Shown: piece by piece, positions 7,989 to 17,565 of the stretch | Layout of the letters: the number at the start of each line of letters is the position of its first letter | Numbering within the stretch: position 1 is the stretch's first letter | NCBI GenBank assembly: GCA_036675475.1 | Contig: JAKFEY010000067.1 | Coordinates: 6,413-70,412 of the forward strand | DNA: 64,000 nt | Reading direction: 5' to 3' | Origin: JALYRV01 sp036675475 | GTDB taxonomy: Bacteria > Acidobacteriota > Vicinamibacteria > Vicinamibacterales > SCN-69-37 | Position numbers and translations under genes: made by a program | Notes under the pieces: generated by a model | Told to the model about the DNA's origin: nothing | Seen by the model: the letters and a program-made list of their open reading frames with translations, nothing else | The model's database searches: none

Positions 7989-8765
7989 TTACGTTTCTGC
8001 TATCCATCCGGCCCGCCGCTTCCCAAGAAACGCCGTAAGCCCTTCCTGTCCTTCGGGCGACACGCGCCGTTCGGCGATCGCGGCCGTCGTGATTTCGCCC
8101 TCGTTGTCGACGCGGCCGGCGACTTCGCGAATCAGGCGCTTCGCTTCGCGCACGGCTTCGGGCGCCGCGGTGCCGATTTCCTTGAGGAAGACGTCGACTG
8201 CATCATCGAGTTCGGGTTCCGCGACGACGGCGTGAACGAGACCGATGTCTCTGGCGCGGGCCGCGCTGAAGCGCGCGCCGGTCAGGAACAACTCGCGCGC
8301 CGCCGAGATGCCGATCTTGCGGAGCGCGAACGGAGAAATCACCGCGGGCAGGATGCCGAGCTTCACTTCGGTGAAGCCGAACGTGGCGTCGGTGGACGCG
8401 ACGACCATGTCGCAGACCGCCGCCAGGCCCGCGCCGCCGCCGAGCGCCGCGCCGTGCACGCGGCCGATCAGCGGAAACGGCAGCTCGTCGAGCAGCTCGA
8501 ACATCCGCCGCATCCGCCGCGCGTCGTCGAGATTCTGATCGCGCGTGTAACTGACGGTGCTGGCCATCCAGTTGACGTCGGCGCCGGCGCAGAAGGATTT
8601 GCCGGCGCCGCGCAGCACCGCCGCACGAATCGAGGAATCCTTCTCGGCCTCGATCGCCCACGCGGTGAGGTCGGCGATCAGCGCTTCATTGAACGCGTTG
8701 CGCACGTCGGGCCGGTTGAGCGTAATGGTGACAAAGGGGGGGGCAGAGATGGTGATCGTGGACAT
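7989..8765 (-). CDS. liuC: Enoyl-CoA hydratase/isomerase family, probable methylglutaconyl-CoA hydratase
   Basis: 258 residues, typical crotonase length. Oxyanion-hole segments FCAGADVNWM (58-67) and GAALGGGAGL (105-114) are intact, followed by FGFTEVKLGILP. In the operon it would hydrate 3-methylglutaconyl-CoA to HMG-CoA between the carboxylase and the lyase; this role is inferred from position. The last codons (AET and the TAA stop) fall at the edge of the repeat that brackets the four-helix-bundle remnant, suggesting the original 3' end may have been altered. Confidence 0.9.
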   Translation of the reverse strand: MSTITISAPPFVTITLNRPDVRNAFNEALIADLTAWAIEAEKDSSIRAAVLRGAGKSFCAGADVNWMASTVSYTRDQNLDDARRMRRMFELLDELPFPLIGRVHGAALGGGAGLAAVCDMVVASTDATFGFTEVKLGILPAVISPFALRKIGISAARELFLTGARFSAARARDIGLVHAVVAEPELDDAVDVFLKEIGTAAPEAVREAKRLIREVAGRVDNEGEITTAAIAERRVSPEGQEGLTAFLGKRRAGWIAET

Positions 8766-8795
8766 TTGAGACTTGAGGATGTGCGATCTGAAGAT

Positions 8796-10403
8796 TTACA
8801 TACGGAACACGCCGAACTTCGGCGGTGGGATGGGCGCGTTGAAGGCGGCCGAAATGCCGAGCGCCAGCGCCTCGCGCGTCGCCGCCGGATCCAGAATCCC
8901 ATCGTCCCACAACCGCGCGGTGGAGTAGTAGGGCGAACCCTCGCGCTCGTACTTCTCGAGAATCGGGTCGCGGATCGCGGCTTCGTCTTCCGCCGAGAAC
9001 GGCTTGCCGCCGCGCGCGAGCTGGTCGCGCTTGACGGTGGTCAGCACCGAGGCCGCCTGCTCGCCGCCCATCACCGAGATGCGCGCGTTGGGCCACATCC
9101 AGAGCAGGCGCGGCTCGTACGCGCGGCCGCACATGCCGTAGTTGCCCGCGCCGAACGATCCGCCGATGATCACCGTGAACTTCGGCACCACGGAGTTGGC
9201 CACGGCGTGCACCATCTTCGCGCCGTCCTTGGCGATGCCGCCGCGCTCGTACTGACGGCCCACCATGAAGCCGGTGATGTTCTGCAGGAACACGAGCGGA
9301 ATGCCGCGCAGGTTGCAGAGCTCGAGGAAGTGCGTGACCTTCAGCGCCGACTCCGAGAACAGCACGCCGTTGTTCGCGACGATGCCCACGAGCACGCCGT
9401 GCAGCCGCGCAAACCCGGTCACCACCGTCGTCGCGTAGCGCGCCTTGAACTCGTCGAAGCGCGACTCATCGACCATCCGCGCGATCACCTCGCGCACGTC
9501 GTACGGCTTGCGCGTGTCCGTGTTGACCACGCCGTAGATTTCTTCCGGCGCGTACGCCGGCGGTTCGGGCGCCACGATATCGCCCGGCATCGTCTTCACC
9601 GTGTTGAGCGTGCTGACGATCGTGCGCGCCAGCTCCAGCGCATGCGCATCGTCTTCCGCGAAGTAGTCGGCGACGCCGGACATGCGCGTGTGCACGTCGG
9701 CGCCGCCCAGCTCTTCGGCGGTCACTTCCTCGCCGGTCGCCGCCTTCACCAGCGGCGGTCCGCCCAGAAAGATCGTGCCCGTGCCTTTGACGATGATGGT
9801 TTGGTCGGACATGGCGGGCACGTACGCGCCGCCCGCCGTGCAGGAGCCCATGACGACGGCGATTTGGGGAATGCGCTCGGCCGACATGCGCGCCTGGTTG
9901 AAGAAGATGCGGCCGAAGTGATCGCGATCGGGAAACACCTCGGCCTGCAGCGGCAGAAAGGCGCCGCCCGAATCGACGAGGTAGACGCAGGGCAGTCGGT
10001 TCTGCATCGCCACCTCCTGCGCGCGCACATGTTTCTTGACCGTGAGCGGGTAGTAGGTGCCGCCCTTGACCGTGGCGTCGTTGGCGACGATCAGGACCTC
10101 GCGGCCCGACACCCGACCGATGCCGGTGACGACGCCGGCGCCGGGAGCGTCGCCGTCGTACATGTCCCACGCCGCCAGCGGCGACAGCTCCAGAAACGGC
10201 GAGCCCGGATCGAGCAGGCCGTCGATGCGCTCGCGTACCGGCATCTTGCCCTGCGAGCGGTGGCGCTCGATGTATGTCGGGCCGCCGCCGTCGCGTACGC
10301 TGCCCGTTCTGGCGCGAAGCTCGTCCACCAGCGCCTGCATGCGCGCGGCATTGCTCTGAAACTCAGGTGAGCTCGTCTTGATGTGCGACTGAAGTTTGTT
10401 CAT
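8796..10403 (-). CDS. liuB: Methylcrotonyl-CoA carboxylase beta (carboxyltransferase) subunit
   Basis: 535 residues, the family's usual length. Conserved segments of acyl-CoA carboxyltransferases are present: LVDSGGAFLPLQ, GSCTAGGAYVPAMSD, FLGGPPLVKAATGE, GGADVH and the C-terminal NITGFMVGRQYE with GAGNYGMCGRAYEP. Methylcrotonyl specificity is suggested by LDPGSPFLEL and the IERHRSQGKMPVRERI opening, and by the neighbours. It is the first gene of the leucine degradation cluster; no isovaleryl-CoA dehydrogenase gene is in the window. Confidence 0.93.
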   Translation of the reverse strand: MNKLQSHIKTSSPEFQSNAARMQALVDELRARTGSVRDGGGPTYIERHRSQGKMPVRERIDGLLDPGSPFLELSPLAAWDMYDGDAPGAGVVTGIGRVSGREVLIVANDATVKGGTYYPLTVKKHVRAQEVAMQNRLPCVYLVDSGGAFLPLQAEVFPDRDHFGRIFFNQARMSAERIPQIAVVMGSCTAGGAYVPAMSDQTIIVKGTGTIFLGGPPLVKAATGEEVTAEELGGADVHTRMSGVADYFAEDDAHALELARTIVSTLNTVKTMPGDIVAPEPPAYAPEEIYGVVNTDTRKPYDVREVIARMVDESRFDEFKARYATTVVTGFARLHGVLVGIVANNGVLFSESALKVTHFLELCNLRGIPLVFLQNITGFMVGRQYERGGIAKDGAKMVHAVANSVVPKFTVIIGGSFGAGNYGMCGRAYEPRLLWMWPNARISVMGGEQAASVLTTVKRDQLARGGKPFSAEDEAAIRDPILEKYEREGSPYYSTARLWDDGILDPAATREALALGISAAFNAPIPPPKFGVFRM

Positions 10404-10415
10404 GCGCGGCCCACG

Positions 10416-10631
10416 CTACCAGCCGCAGCAGTCGGTCTTGAACCGGCACTTCGGGCACCGCCAGACGGCGTGCATCCGGTACATCGCGTGGCCGCAGCGC
10501 TCGCACGCCATCGGGGCACCTTCCGACACCTTGCAGACCGCGGCGCCGGCAGGGTCGGGCGGCGGTTCGGCTGACCAGATCGGAACACTGCGCCGGTAGC
10601 TCCCCAGATGGGCGGCATAGCGGTCAGACAT
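10416..10631 (-). CDS. Small zinc-ribbon protein
   Basis: 71 residues. The C-terminal half has CERCGHAMYRM and CPKCRFKTDCCGW, two CxxC knuckles plus an extra CC pair, a likely zinc-binding ribbon. No further family identity is recognised. It lies 12 bp upstream of the carboxyltransferase gene on the same strand, so it probably heads that transcript. A TATAAT on the minus strand ends 6 nt before the ATG and no Shine-Dalgarno sequence is visible, so the mRNA may be leaderless. Confidence 0.75.
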   Translation of the reverse strand: MSDRYAAHLGSYRRSVPIWSAEPPPDPAGAAVCKVSEGAPMACERCGHAMYRMHAVWRCPKCRFKTDCCGW

Positions 10632-10637
10632 GCGGCG

Positions 10638-10643
10638 ATTATA
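10638..10643 (-). promoter_or_regulatory. -10 box for a probable leaderless start
   Basis: TATAAT on the minus strand with six bases to the ATG at 10631. A transcription start about 7 nt downstream of the box would fall on the A of the start codon. No clear -35 hexamer was found. Confidence 0.5.
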
Positions 10644-10734
10644 GCTGAGGGGGACCCGGCCGCCGACCGTATCGTTTCAGGACAGTTGTCGAATAACCGA
10701 CGCAGATATGCGATCGTGTAATAATCGTGACGTT

Positions 10735-12141
<1,407 letters not shown>

Positions 12142-12144
12142 ACC

Positions 12145-12945
12145 TTGCAATCAGCTCGGCCGTTGAACGCCCGGGCTCTCACCTACGCCTCGTCGTGGCT
12201 CGGCTCCGTCGGGAGCCTCACCCTGTTTGCCGCCCGCGCGGCCAGGGATCTGTTCCGCCCGCCCTTCGAATTCGGTGAAATCCTGCGCCATCTCTACGAG
12301 CTCGGCGCCCGTTCCGCGCCGCTGATTGCCGTCTCCGGCCTCGCCGTCGGCGTCGTACTGTCCATGCACACCCGCGCCACGCTCGAGCGCTTCGGCGCCG
12401 AGTCGATGATTCCGGCCGGCCTGGCGATGGCGCTCGTGCGCGAAACCGGCCCGCTCACCGCCGGCCTGCTGCTCGCCGGCCGCATCGGCGCCGGCATCGG
12501 CGCGGAGCTCGGCGCGATGCGCGTGACCGAGCAGATCGACGCGCTCGAAGCCTCGGGCGTCGATTCGTTCCGCTACCTCGTGGTGACGCGCGTGGCCGCC
12601 TGTCTCCTCGCGTTTCCGCTGCTGACCACCATCCTCAACTTCGCGGGCATCTTCGGCGGGTATCTTGCCGAAACGCTCAGCAGCGGCATGTCGCTGCAGC
12701 TCTACATGCAGCGCGCCTTCGCGATGATCGACTTTCCCACCTTCGTGCCGTCGACGCTGAAAACGATGGTGTTCGGGTTCATCATTGCGACCGTGTCGTC
12801 GTGGCTTGGCTTCAACACGACGCAGGGCACCGAAGGCGTCGGCCGCGCGTCGACGCAGGCCGTGGTCCTCTCCTCCATCCTGCTCATCATCGTCAACGTG
12901 CTGCTCGTGCAGGCGATTTTCGTGATGTTCCCCTCGGTGAGATAG
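12145..12945 (+). CDS. mlaE: MlaE-type ABC transporter permease
   Basis: 266 residues from TTG 12145. The MlaE/YrbE fold is clear: five to six hydrophobic helices with RETGPLTAGLLLAGRIGAGIGAELGAMRVTEQIDALE, cited here in two halves because it is the family's signature loop at residues 90-125. It forms the inner-membrane permease of the MCE phospholipid transport system. Stop and the ATG of mlaF are directly adjacent. The TTG start 3 bp after the regulator stop suggests coupled translation. Confidence 0.92.
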   Translation: MQSARPLNARALTYASSWLGSVGSLTLFAARAARDLFRPPFEFGEILRHLYELGARSAPLIAVSGLAVGVVLSMHTRATLERFGAESMIPAGLAMALVRETGPLTAGLLLAGRIGAGIGAELGAMRVTEQIDALEASGVDSFRYLVVTRVAACLLAFPLLTTILNFAGIFGGYLAETLSSGMSLQLYMQRAFAMIDFPTFVPSTLKTMVFGFIIATVSSWLGFNTTQGTEGVGRASTQAVVLSSILLIIVNVLLVQAIFVMFPSVR

Positions 12946-13701
12946 ATGAGCGAGACGCCGCACCCGCCTGCCGTGGCGTTCGAGCATGTGACCACCGTGC
13001 TCAGCGGGCGCACGGTGCTCGATGACGTGTCGTTTGCCATTCAGCCGGGCGAGGCGGTGTGCGTGCTCGGGAAGAGCGGCACGGGCAAGAGCGTGACGCT
13101 CAAGACCATCATGGGTCTGATGACGCCCGACGCCGGCCGTGTGTTCGTCGAAGGGGAAGAGGTGACGGACGCGCCGCGGCATGCGCTCAGTGAAATCCGG
13201 CAGCGGCTTGGATTCCTGTTCCAGAACGCGGCGCTGTTCGACTCGATTTCGGTGGGCGAGAACGTGGCGTTCCCGCTGCGGCGGCACACGGACTGCGACG
13301 ATCGCGAAATCGACGAGATCGTGTGCGAGAAGCTGGTGCAGGTGGGCCTCGACGCCGACTACGCGAAGATGCCGTCGGAGCTGTCGGGCGGCATGAAGAA
13401 GCGGGTGGGGCTCGCGCGCGCGATGGTGCTCGACCCGCCGATTCTACTCGTGGACGAGCCGAGCGCCGGCCTCGATCCCATCACGGCCGATGAAATCGAC
13501 GATCTGCTGTGCGGGCTTCGTGACGAGCGGGGCACGACGCTGGTGGTCGTCACGCACAACATCCCGAGCGCGCGCAAGATTGCGCGGCGCATGATGGTGC
13601 TCGACGGCGGGCGCATCGTGGCCGAGGGCACGGCGGCGGAGCTCGACCAGTCGGATTTAACGCTGGTGCAGGAATTCATGAAGTCGAAAGGGTCGGGCTA
13701 G
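12946..13701 (+). CDS. mlaF: MlaF-type ABC transporter ATPase
   Basis: 251 residues. Walker A GKSGTGKS (42-49), Q-loop FLFQNAALFDS, signature LSGGMKKR and Walker B ILLVDEPSAGLD, all intact; LSGGMKKRVGLARA is characteristic of the Mla/MCE ATPases. It energises phospholipid movement between the inner and outer membranes with MlaE and the MCE protein. It is followed after 4 bp by the mlaD-like gene. Confidence 0.94.
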   Translation: MSETPHPPAVAFEHVTTVLSGRTVLDDVSFAIQPGEAVCVLGKSGTGKSVTLKTIMGLMTPDAGRVFVEGEEVTDAPRHALSEIRQRLGFLFQNAALFDSISVGENVAFPLRRHTDCDDREIDEIVCEKLVQVGLDADYAKMPSELSGGMKKRVGLARAMVLDPPILLVDEPSAGLDPITADEIDDLLCGLRDERGTTLVVVTHNIPSARKIARRMMVLDGGRIVAEGTAAELDQSDLTLVQEFMKSKGSG

Positions 13702-13705
13702 GCGC

Positions 13706-15106
13706 GTGGCAGACGAACTGAGAACCGGCCGGAATCTCGGCCCCGCCGCGCGCAGGCGGCCCAAGCGCACGAGCCGCGTGGCCGTCGTGGGCCTGTTCGT
13801 ACTCATGGCGGGCCTGTTGTTCGCGCTCGGGCTGTTCATGATTGGCGACCGCCGCGCGCTGTTCGCGCGCGACTTCGAGATCTACACGGAGTTCGCGCGG
13901 CTGGGCGGCATCCAGAACGGCGCGATCGTGCGCGTGGCGGGCGCGGATGCAGGCGAAGTCGAGGAAATCCGCGTGCCGCGCAATCCGAGCGAGAAGTTCC
14001 GGCTCAAGCTGCGCGTGCTCGAGGATCTGCGAGGCCTCATCCGCACCGATTCGGTGGCCTCGATTCAAACCGACGGCCTCGTCGGCAACAAGTTCATCCA
14101 GATCGAAGCGGGCAGCGATGCCGCGCCGCAGGCGCCCGACGGCGCCACCATCCCCGGTTCGGACTTGTACGACTTCGGCGAGCTGCTCGGGCAGGCGTCG
14201 GAGACGATGAAGGCCGTCAACGATCTCGTGGCGGAAGTGCGCGCCGCGCTCAACACGGCGTTGACCGGCGTCACCGACACCATGCGCGAAGCCAACCGCA
14301 TCATGGAAGGCCTCGACGCCGAGATGAAGAGCATCCTTCGCCGCGGCGAGGTGGTGGTCAACGACCTGGGGACAATCGTACGCGATGTGCGCGCCGGCAA
14401 GGGCACGGCGGGGAAGCTCGTCACCGACACCGAGTTGTACGACCGCGCCAACAGCATGATGCGCGACGCGCAGGGCGTGATTGCGAAAGTCAACGAGGCG
14501 GCGGAGCAGGCGAAGCAGTTCGTCGCCGAGATGCGATCGAACTCCGGCCCCGTGCAGGGCGCCGTGGCCGACCTGCGCGACACGCTCTCGAGCGCGCGCG
14601 AGGCGATGAACGACCTGAGCGAGACGTCGGAAGCGCTCAAGCGCAACTTCTTCTTCCGCGGCTTCTTCGATCGCCGCGGCTATTACGACCTCGACGACAT
14701 TTCCGTCGAGGATTACCGCAAGGGCGCGCTCGAGGCGCGCGATCGGCGCGTCGTCCGCATCTGGCTCGGCGCCGACGTGCTGTTCGCGACGACGGACGCC
14801 GGCCAGGAAGTGCTGACCGACGCGGGGAAGGGACGGCTCGAATCGGCGATGTCGGAGTTCCTCAAGCTGCCGCCTGATTCCCCGATCGTGATCGAGGGCT
14901 ATGCGGTCGCGCCCACGTACGACGCGCGCTACATCGCGAGCCGGCGCCGCGCCTCCATGGTGCGCGAGTACCTCGTCAATCGGATTCAGCTCGATGTGAC
15001 CCGCATGGGGGTCATGCCGATGGGCGACCAGGCGCCCGGCAGCCCCGCGGGCGGCACGTGGGACGGGGTGGCCATCGCCGTGTTCCTGAAAACAGCTGAG
15101 CAGTGA
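13706..15106 (+). CDS. mlaD: MCE (MlaD-like) protein with C-terminal OmpA-like domain
   Basis: 466 residues, start GTG 13706. Positively charged N-terminus, one membrane helix (about 24-46), one MCE domain (about 58-135, with GLVGNKFIQIEAGS), a long helical segment (about 150-310) and a C-terminal region (about 350-460). That last region contains IVIEGYAVAP and YIASRRRASMVREYLVNR, matching the OmpA-like peptidoglycan-binding pattern. Simple MlaD proteins are about 180 residues and lack this. The architecture suggests a lipid-transfer protein spanning the periplasm and contacting the cell wall; that function is inference. Confidence 0.88.
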   Translation: MADELRTGRNLGPAARRRPKRTSRVAVVGLFVLMAGLLFALGLFMIGDRRALFARDFEIYTEFARLGGIQNGAIVRVAGADAGEVEEIRVPRNPSEKFRLKLRVLEDLRGLIRTDSVASIQTDGLVGNKFIQIEAGSDAAPQAPDGATIPGSDLYDFGELLGQASETMKAVNDLVAEVRAALNTALTGVTDTMREANRIMEGLDAEMKSILRRGEVVVNDLGTIVRDVRAGKGTAGKLVTDTELYDRANSMMRDAQGVIAKVNEAAEQAKQFVAEMRSNSGPVQGAVADLRDTLSSAREAMNDLSETSEALKRNFFFRGFFDRRGYYDLDDISVEDYRKGALEARDRRVVRIWLGADVLFATTDAGQEVLTDAGKGRLESAMSEFLKLPPDSPIVIEGYAVAPTYDARYIASRRRASMVREYLVNRIQLDVTRMGVMPMGDQAPGSPAGGTWDGVAIAVFLKTAEQ

Positions 15107-15149
15107 GACGGCATGCAGTTTGAAGCTGATCTGACGCGGTAAACGGGGG

Positions 15150-15422
15150 GTGACTGTGACAGACAGTAATCGTGTGGCATTTGCGTCGGCGCTGGGGGCA
15201 CTGGTGGGCGGACTCTGGGGATATCTGTATCTGACCGAGTCAGGGCGCCGGTTCCGTGTGCAGCTCGAGCCGCGCATCGACGACTTTCTGAATGAGATGC
15301 ACCGGATGCAGGGCACCGTGCACAAGGCGCGCGAGGCCGCCGGCGAGAGCTGGTCGTCGCTGCAGGAGATCGCCAACGACGTGTCGCGCGTCGGCAGCGA
15401 GCGCACGGGTCAGTCGCACTAG
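15150..15422 (+). CDS. Small membrane-anchored protein (YtxH-like)
   Basis: 90 residues from GTG 15150; a second in-frame GTG at 15156 is possible. One hydrophobic helix (VAFASALGALVGGLWGYLYL) is followed by a helical, charged tail, the layout of YtxH-like and gas-vesicle-associated small proteins. It is the first of four small genes behind mlaD on the same strand; the 43 bp between them carry no clear terminator. Function unknown. Confidence 0.6.
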   Translation: MTVTDSNRVAFASALGALVGGLWGYLYLTESGRRFRVQLEPRIDDFLNEMHRMQGTVHKAREAAGESWSSLQEIANDVSRVGSERTGQSH

Positions 15423-15443
15423 CACTTAAGGAAGAAGGACGGT

Positions 15444-15941
15444 ATGCCCGGATCACTGGATACGACCAATACGATGCTCGCGATCATCGCGGGCGTGGCG
15501 CTGCTGCAGGCCATCGTCATCATCGGCCTCGGCTTCGCCGGGTGGAAGATCTACAGGCTGGCGACGGAAACCATTCGCGAGATCGACGAGCGCCGCGTGA
15601 AGCCGCTCGCCGCGAAAGTGGACGGCCTGCTCGATCGCGCGCACCAGGTGACCGATCGGGTGCACGAGATGACCGATCGCGTCAATCACACGGCGACGGC
15701 GGCGAAGACGTCGGTGAGCGAAACCGTGCACAAGGTGTCGGGCGCGGTCGGCGGCATCCGCGCCGCCATCGTCAACGCCCTGACCACCGAGGGCAACGGG
15801 CACCGGCAGGCACAGCGATTCGCGCACACCGCGGCGGCCACATCGGGGGTGCAGCCCGCGGTTCATCCACCGGCGCCGGCACCCGGCGTCGCGCACCTTG
15901 ACAACGAAGAAGCTCGGCGGGTCCGAGAGGGAGGTTTCTGA
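15444..15941 (+). CDS. Membrane protein with helical tail (DUF948-like)
   Basis: 165 residues with AAGGAAG upstream of the ATG. A single N-terminal membrane helix (LAIIAGVALLQAIVIIGLGFAGW) is followed by amphipathic helix with heptad-like repeats of VTDRVHEMTDRVNHT type and a Pro/Ala-rich tail. This matches the general pattern of DUF948 general-stress membrane proteins. Its final base is the first base of the next gene, so the two are coupled. Confidence 0.6.
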   Translation: MPGSLDTTNTMLAIIAGVALLQAIVIIGLGFAGWKIYRLATETIREIDERRVKPLAAKVDGLLDRAHQVTDRVHEMTDRVNHTATAAKTSVSETVHKVSGAVGGIRAAIVNALTTEGNGHRQAQRFAHTAAATSGVQPAVHPPAPAPGVAHLDNEEARRVREGGF

Positions 15942-16303
15942 TGGCGTACGAATACGATCGTTTTGATGACGAGGCGGGCGGCGGCGGATTCATGATGGGC
16001 CTGATTGCCGGCGCGGTGCTGGGCGTGGGCCTCGGCATGCTGCTGGCGCCGAAGGCGGGCTCCGAACTGCGCGGACAGCTCGGCGACACGGCCACGCGGC
16101 TGCGCGATCGCGCCAGCGAGGGCTACACGGCGGCCTCGAGCAAGGTGGCCGACATGTACAACCGCCGCGCGGGCCAGACGGGCCAGACCGGCTCGATGGC
16201 GTCCGACTTCCAGTCGACCGGCTCCTATGCGGGCGGCACGGCGGGCACGTCGGGCTTCGGCGCGAGCGGCGTCGACACGCCCTCCACGAGCTCCGAGTTC
16301 TAA
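15941..16303 (+). CDS. YtxH domain protein
   Basis: 120 residues. The glycine-rich membrane segment MMGLIAGAVLGVGLGMLLAP followed by KAGSELRGQLGD is the YtxH signature. The C-terminus is a low-complexity Gly/Thr/Ser tail. YtxH proteins belong to the general stress class and are thought to sit in the inner membrane. It overlaps the preceding gene by one base. Confidence 0.7.
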   Translation: MAYEYDRFDDEAGGGGFMMGLIAGAVLGVGLGMLLAPKAGSELRGQLGDTATRLRDRASEGYTAASSKVADMYNRRAGQTGQTGSMASDFQSTGSYAGGTAGTSGFGASGVDTPSTSSEF

Positions 16304-16309
16304 GCGGCC

Positions 16310-16501
16310 ATGACCCGGGAGAACGCGGAGAAGACCGCCAACATCATCCTCGGCGTGGCCGGCGTGGCCGCCGCGCTGCTGGTGCTGCGCAACTCCATGC
16401 TGCGCCGCGCGGCGTTCAAGATCGGCCGCACGGCGCTGGTGGCCGGCGGGCCGATCCTGGCCAGGCAGGCGGCCGCCATGATCACGCGGCGGCACGCGTA
16501 G
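16310..16501 (+). CDS. Small hypothetical membrane protein
   Basis: 63 residues beginning 6 bp after the YtxH gene. Two weakly hydrophobic segments (NIILGVAGVAAALLVL and TALVAGGPILA) separated by a basic stretch. No family recognised. Its TAG stop lies just before the repeat element at 16510. Confidence 0.55.
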   Translation: MTRENAEKTANIILGVAGVAAALLVLRNSMLRRAAFKIGRTALVAGGPILARQAAAMITRRHA

Positions 16502-16509
16502 GCGTGGTG

Positions 16510-16608
16510 GGTACGTTGGTACGTTGGTACGTGGCTAGGGTGGTAGCGGTGGCGTCAGCCACCGCCCACCAAAACCACTGAGCCCACGGACCCACGTACC
16601 AACCACGG
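16510..16608. repeat. Nested inverted repeat with GTAG-headed palindrome
   Basis: The outer arms share TTGGTACGTGG at 16524-16534 and its complement at 16592-16602; the left arm also repeats GGTACGTT in tandem. Between them, 16542-16566 is GGTAG followed by a perfect 8-bp stem (GCGGTGGC / GCCACCGC) with loop GTCA, a REP-like unit. The whole fills the gap between two same-strand genes and could end transcription of the upstream operon. Confidence 0.6.
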
Positions 16609-16609
16609 G

Positions 16610-16615
16610 TATCAT
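16610..16615 (+). promoter_or_regulatory. -10-like box for a possible leaderless start
   Basis: TATCAT followed by six bases and then the GTG of the YihY gene at 16622. No Shine-Dalgarno sequence is present. The geometry equals that at 10638 and 24532. Confidence 0.4.
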
Positions 16616-16621
16616 CATTAC

Positions 16622-17524
16622 GTGTCCCGCCTGCGTCGATGGACGCGCCGTCTGTGGCGCGAGGTACGGCTGGGCGGCCTCTCGGTCGTCAAAGGCAGCG
16701 TTGACTTCTACAGCAGCGACGACCTGACGTTTGCGGCGTCGATCGCGTACTACTCGCTGCTGTCGCTGTTTCCCTTTCTGCTGCTCGCGCTCTCGATTCT
16801 CGGCGGCGTGACGCTGCCGGGCGGCGAGAGCTCGAAAGTCCTCGATTTCGTCTTCAACTATTTCCCGACCGAGTTTCCCTTCATCCAGGATCAGCTCACG
16901 TCGCTGCAGACCAATCCGCTGCGCCTCGGCGTGGCCGGCGCGCTGCTGCTCATCTGGGCCTCGATGGGCGTCTTCGGCGCGCTGACGTCGGCCATCAACC
17001 ACGCATGGGGCGTCGACAAGCAGCCAAGTTACCTGAAGCACAAGCTCGTGTCGTTCATCATGCTCGTGGCCGCCAGCGTGCTGCTGCTGGTGGGGCTGAT
17101 GCTCGTGAGCGCCATCAGCATCGCGAGCAGCGGCTGGTTCGCGCACGTGCTCGAGAGCACGCCAGGGCTGGAAGTGCTGCGCGGGCTGATCCTGCAGTGG
17201 TCGACAACCGTGTTGTTTGTCGCCATCACGGGCCTCATCTATTACTTCGTGCCAAACGCCAAGGTGCACTTCCGCGACGTCTGGATTGGCGCGTTCCTCG
17301 CCGGCTTCATGTGGCGCGGCGCGCTCGCGCTGTTCTCCTACTACGTCAAGGACATGTCGAAGTTCAGCATTCACGGCACGGTTCAGTTCGTCGTGGTGTT
17401 CCTGCTCTGGGTGTACCTTTCTGCGGTCATCCTGTTGTTCGGTGCAGAGGTCTCCGCGGCCTACGCGCGGCTTCGCCGCCATCGTCCGGACGAAATTCCC
17501 GCAGCGCCCAGCCCCCGCGTGTAA
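16622..17524 (+). CDS. YihY/BrkB family inner-membrane protein
   Basis: 300 residues from GTG 16622. Six hydrophobic helices with the family hallmarks AASIAYYSLLSLFP, SMGVFGALTSAINHAWG and YYFVPNAKVHFRDVWIGAFLAG. Proteins of this family were once called ribonuclease BN by mistake; they are integral membrane proteins of unclear function. The gene is separated by 41 bp from the M48 peptidase gene. Confidence 0.92.
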   Translation: MSRLRRWTRRLWREVRLGGLSVVKGSVDFYSSDDLTFAASIAYYSLLSLFPFLLLALSILGGVTLPGGESSKVLDFVFNYFPTEFPFIQDQLTSLQTNPLRLGVAGALLLIWASMGVFGALTSAINHAWGVDKQPSYLKHKLVSFIMLVAASVLLLVGLMLVSAISIASSGWFAHVLESTPGLEVLRGLILQWSTTVLFVAITGLIYYFVPNAKVHFRDVWIGAFLAGFMWRGALALFSYYVKDMSKFSIHGTVQFVVVFLLWVYLSAVILLFGAEVSAAYARLRRHRPDEIPAAPSPRV

Positions 17525-17565
17525 AAAACGTAATCGGCACGCTCCTTGATCTCCCAGGGAGCATC

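Noticed and set aside
7854..10370. 838-residue open frame on the plus strand
   Set aside because: It is antisense to the hydratase and carboxyltransferase genes, has no domain and is rich in Arg/His/Ala as expected for GC-rich shadow frames.
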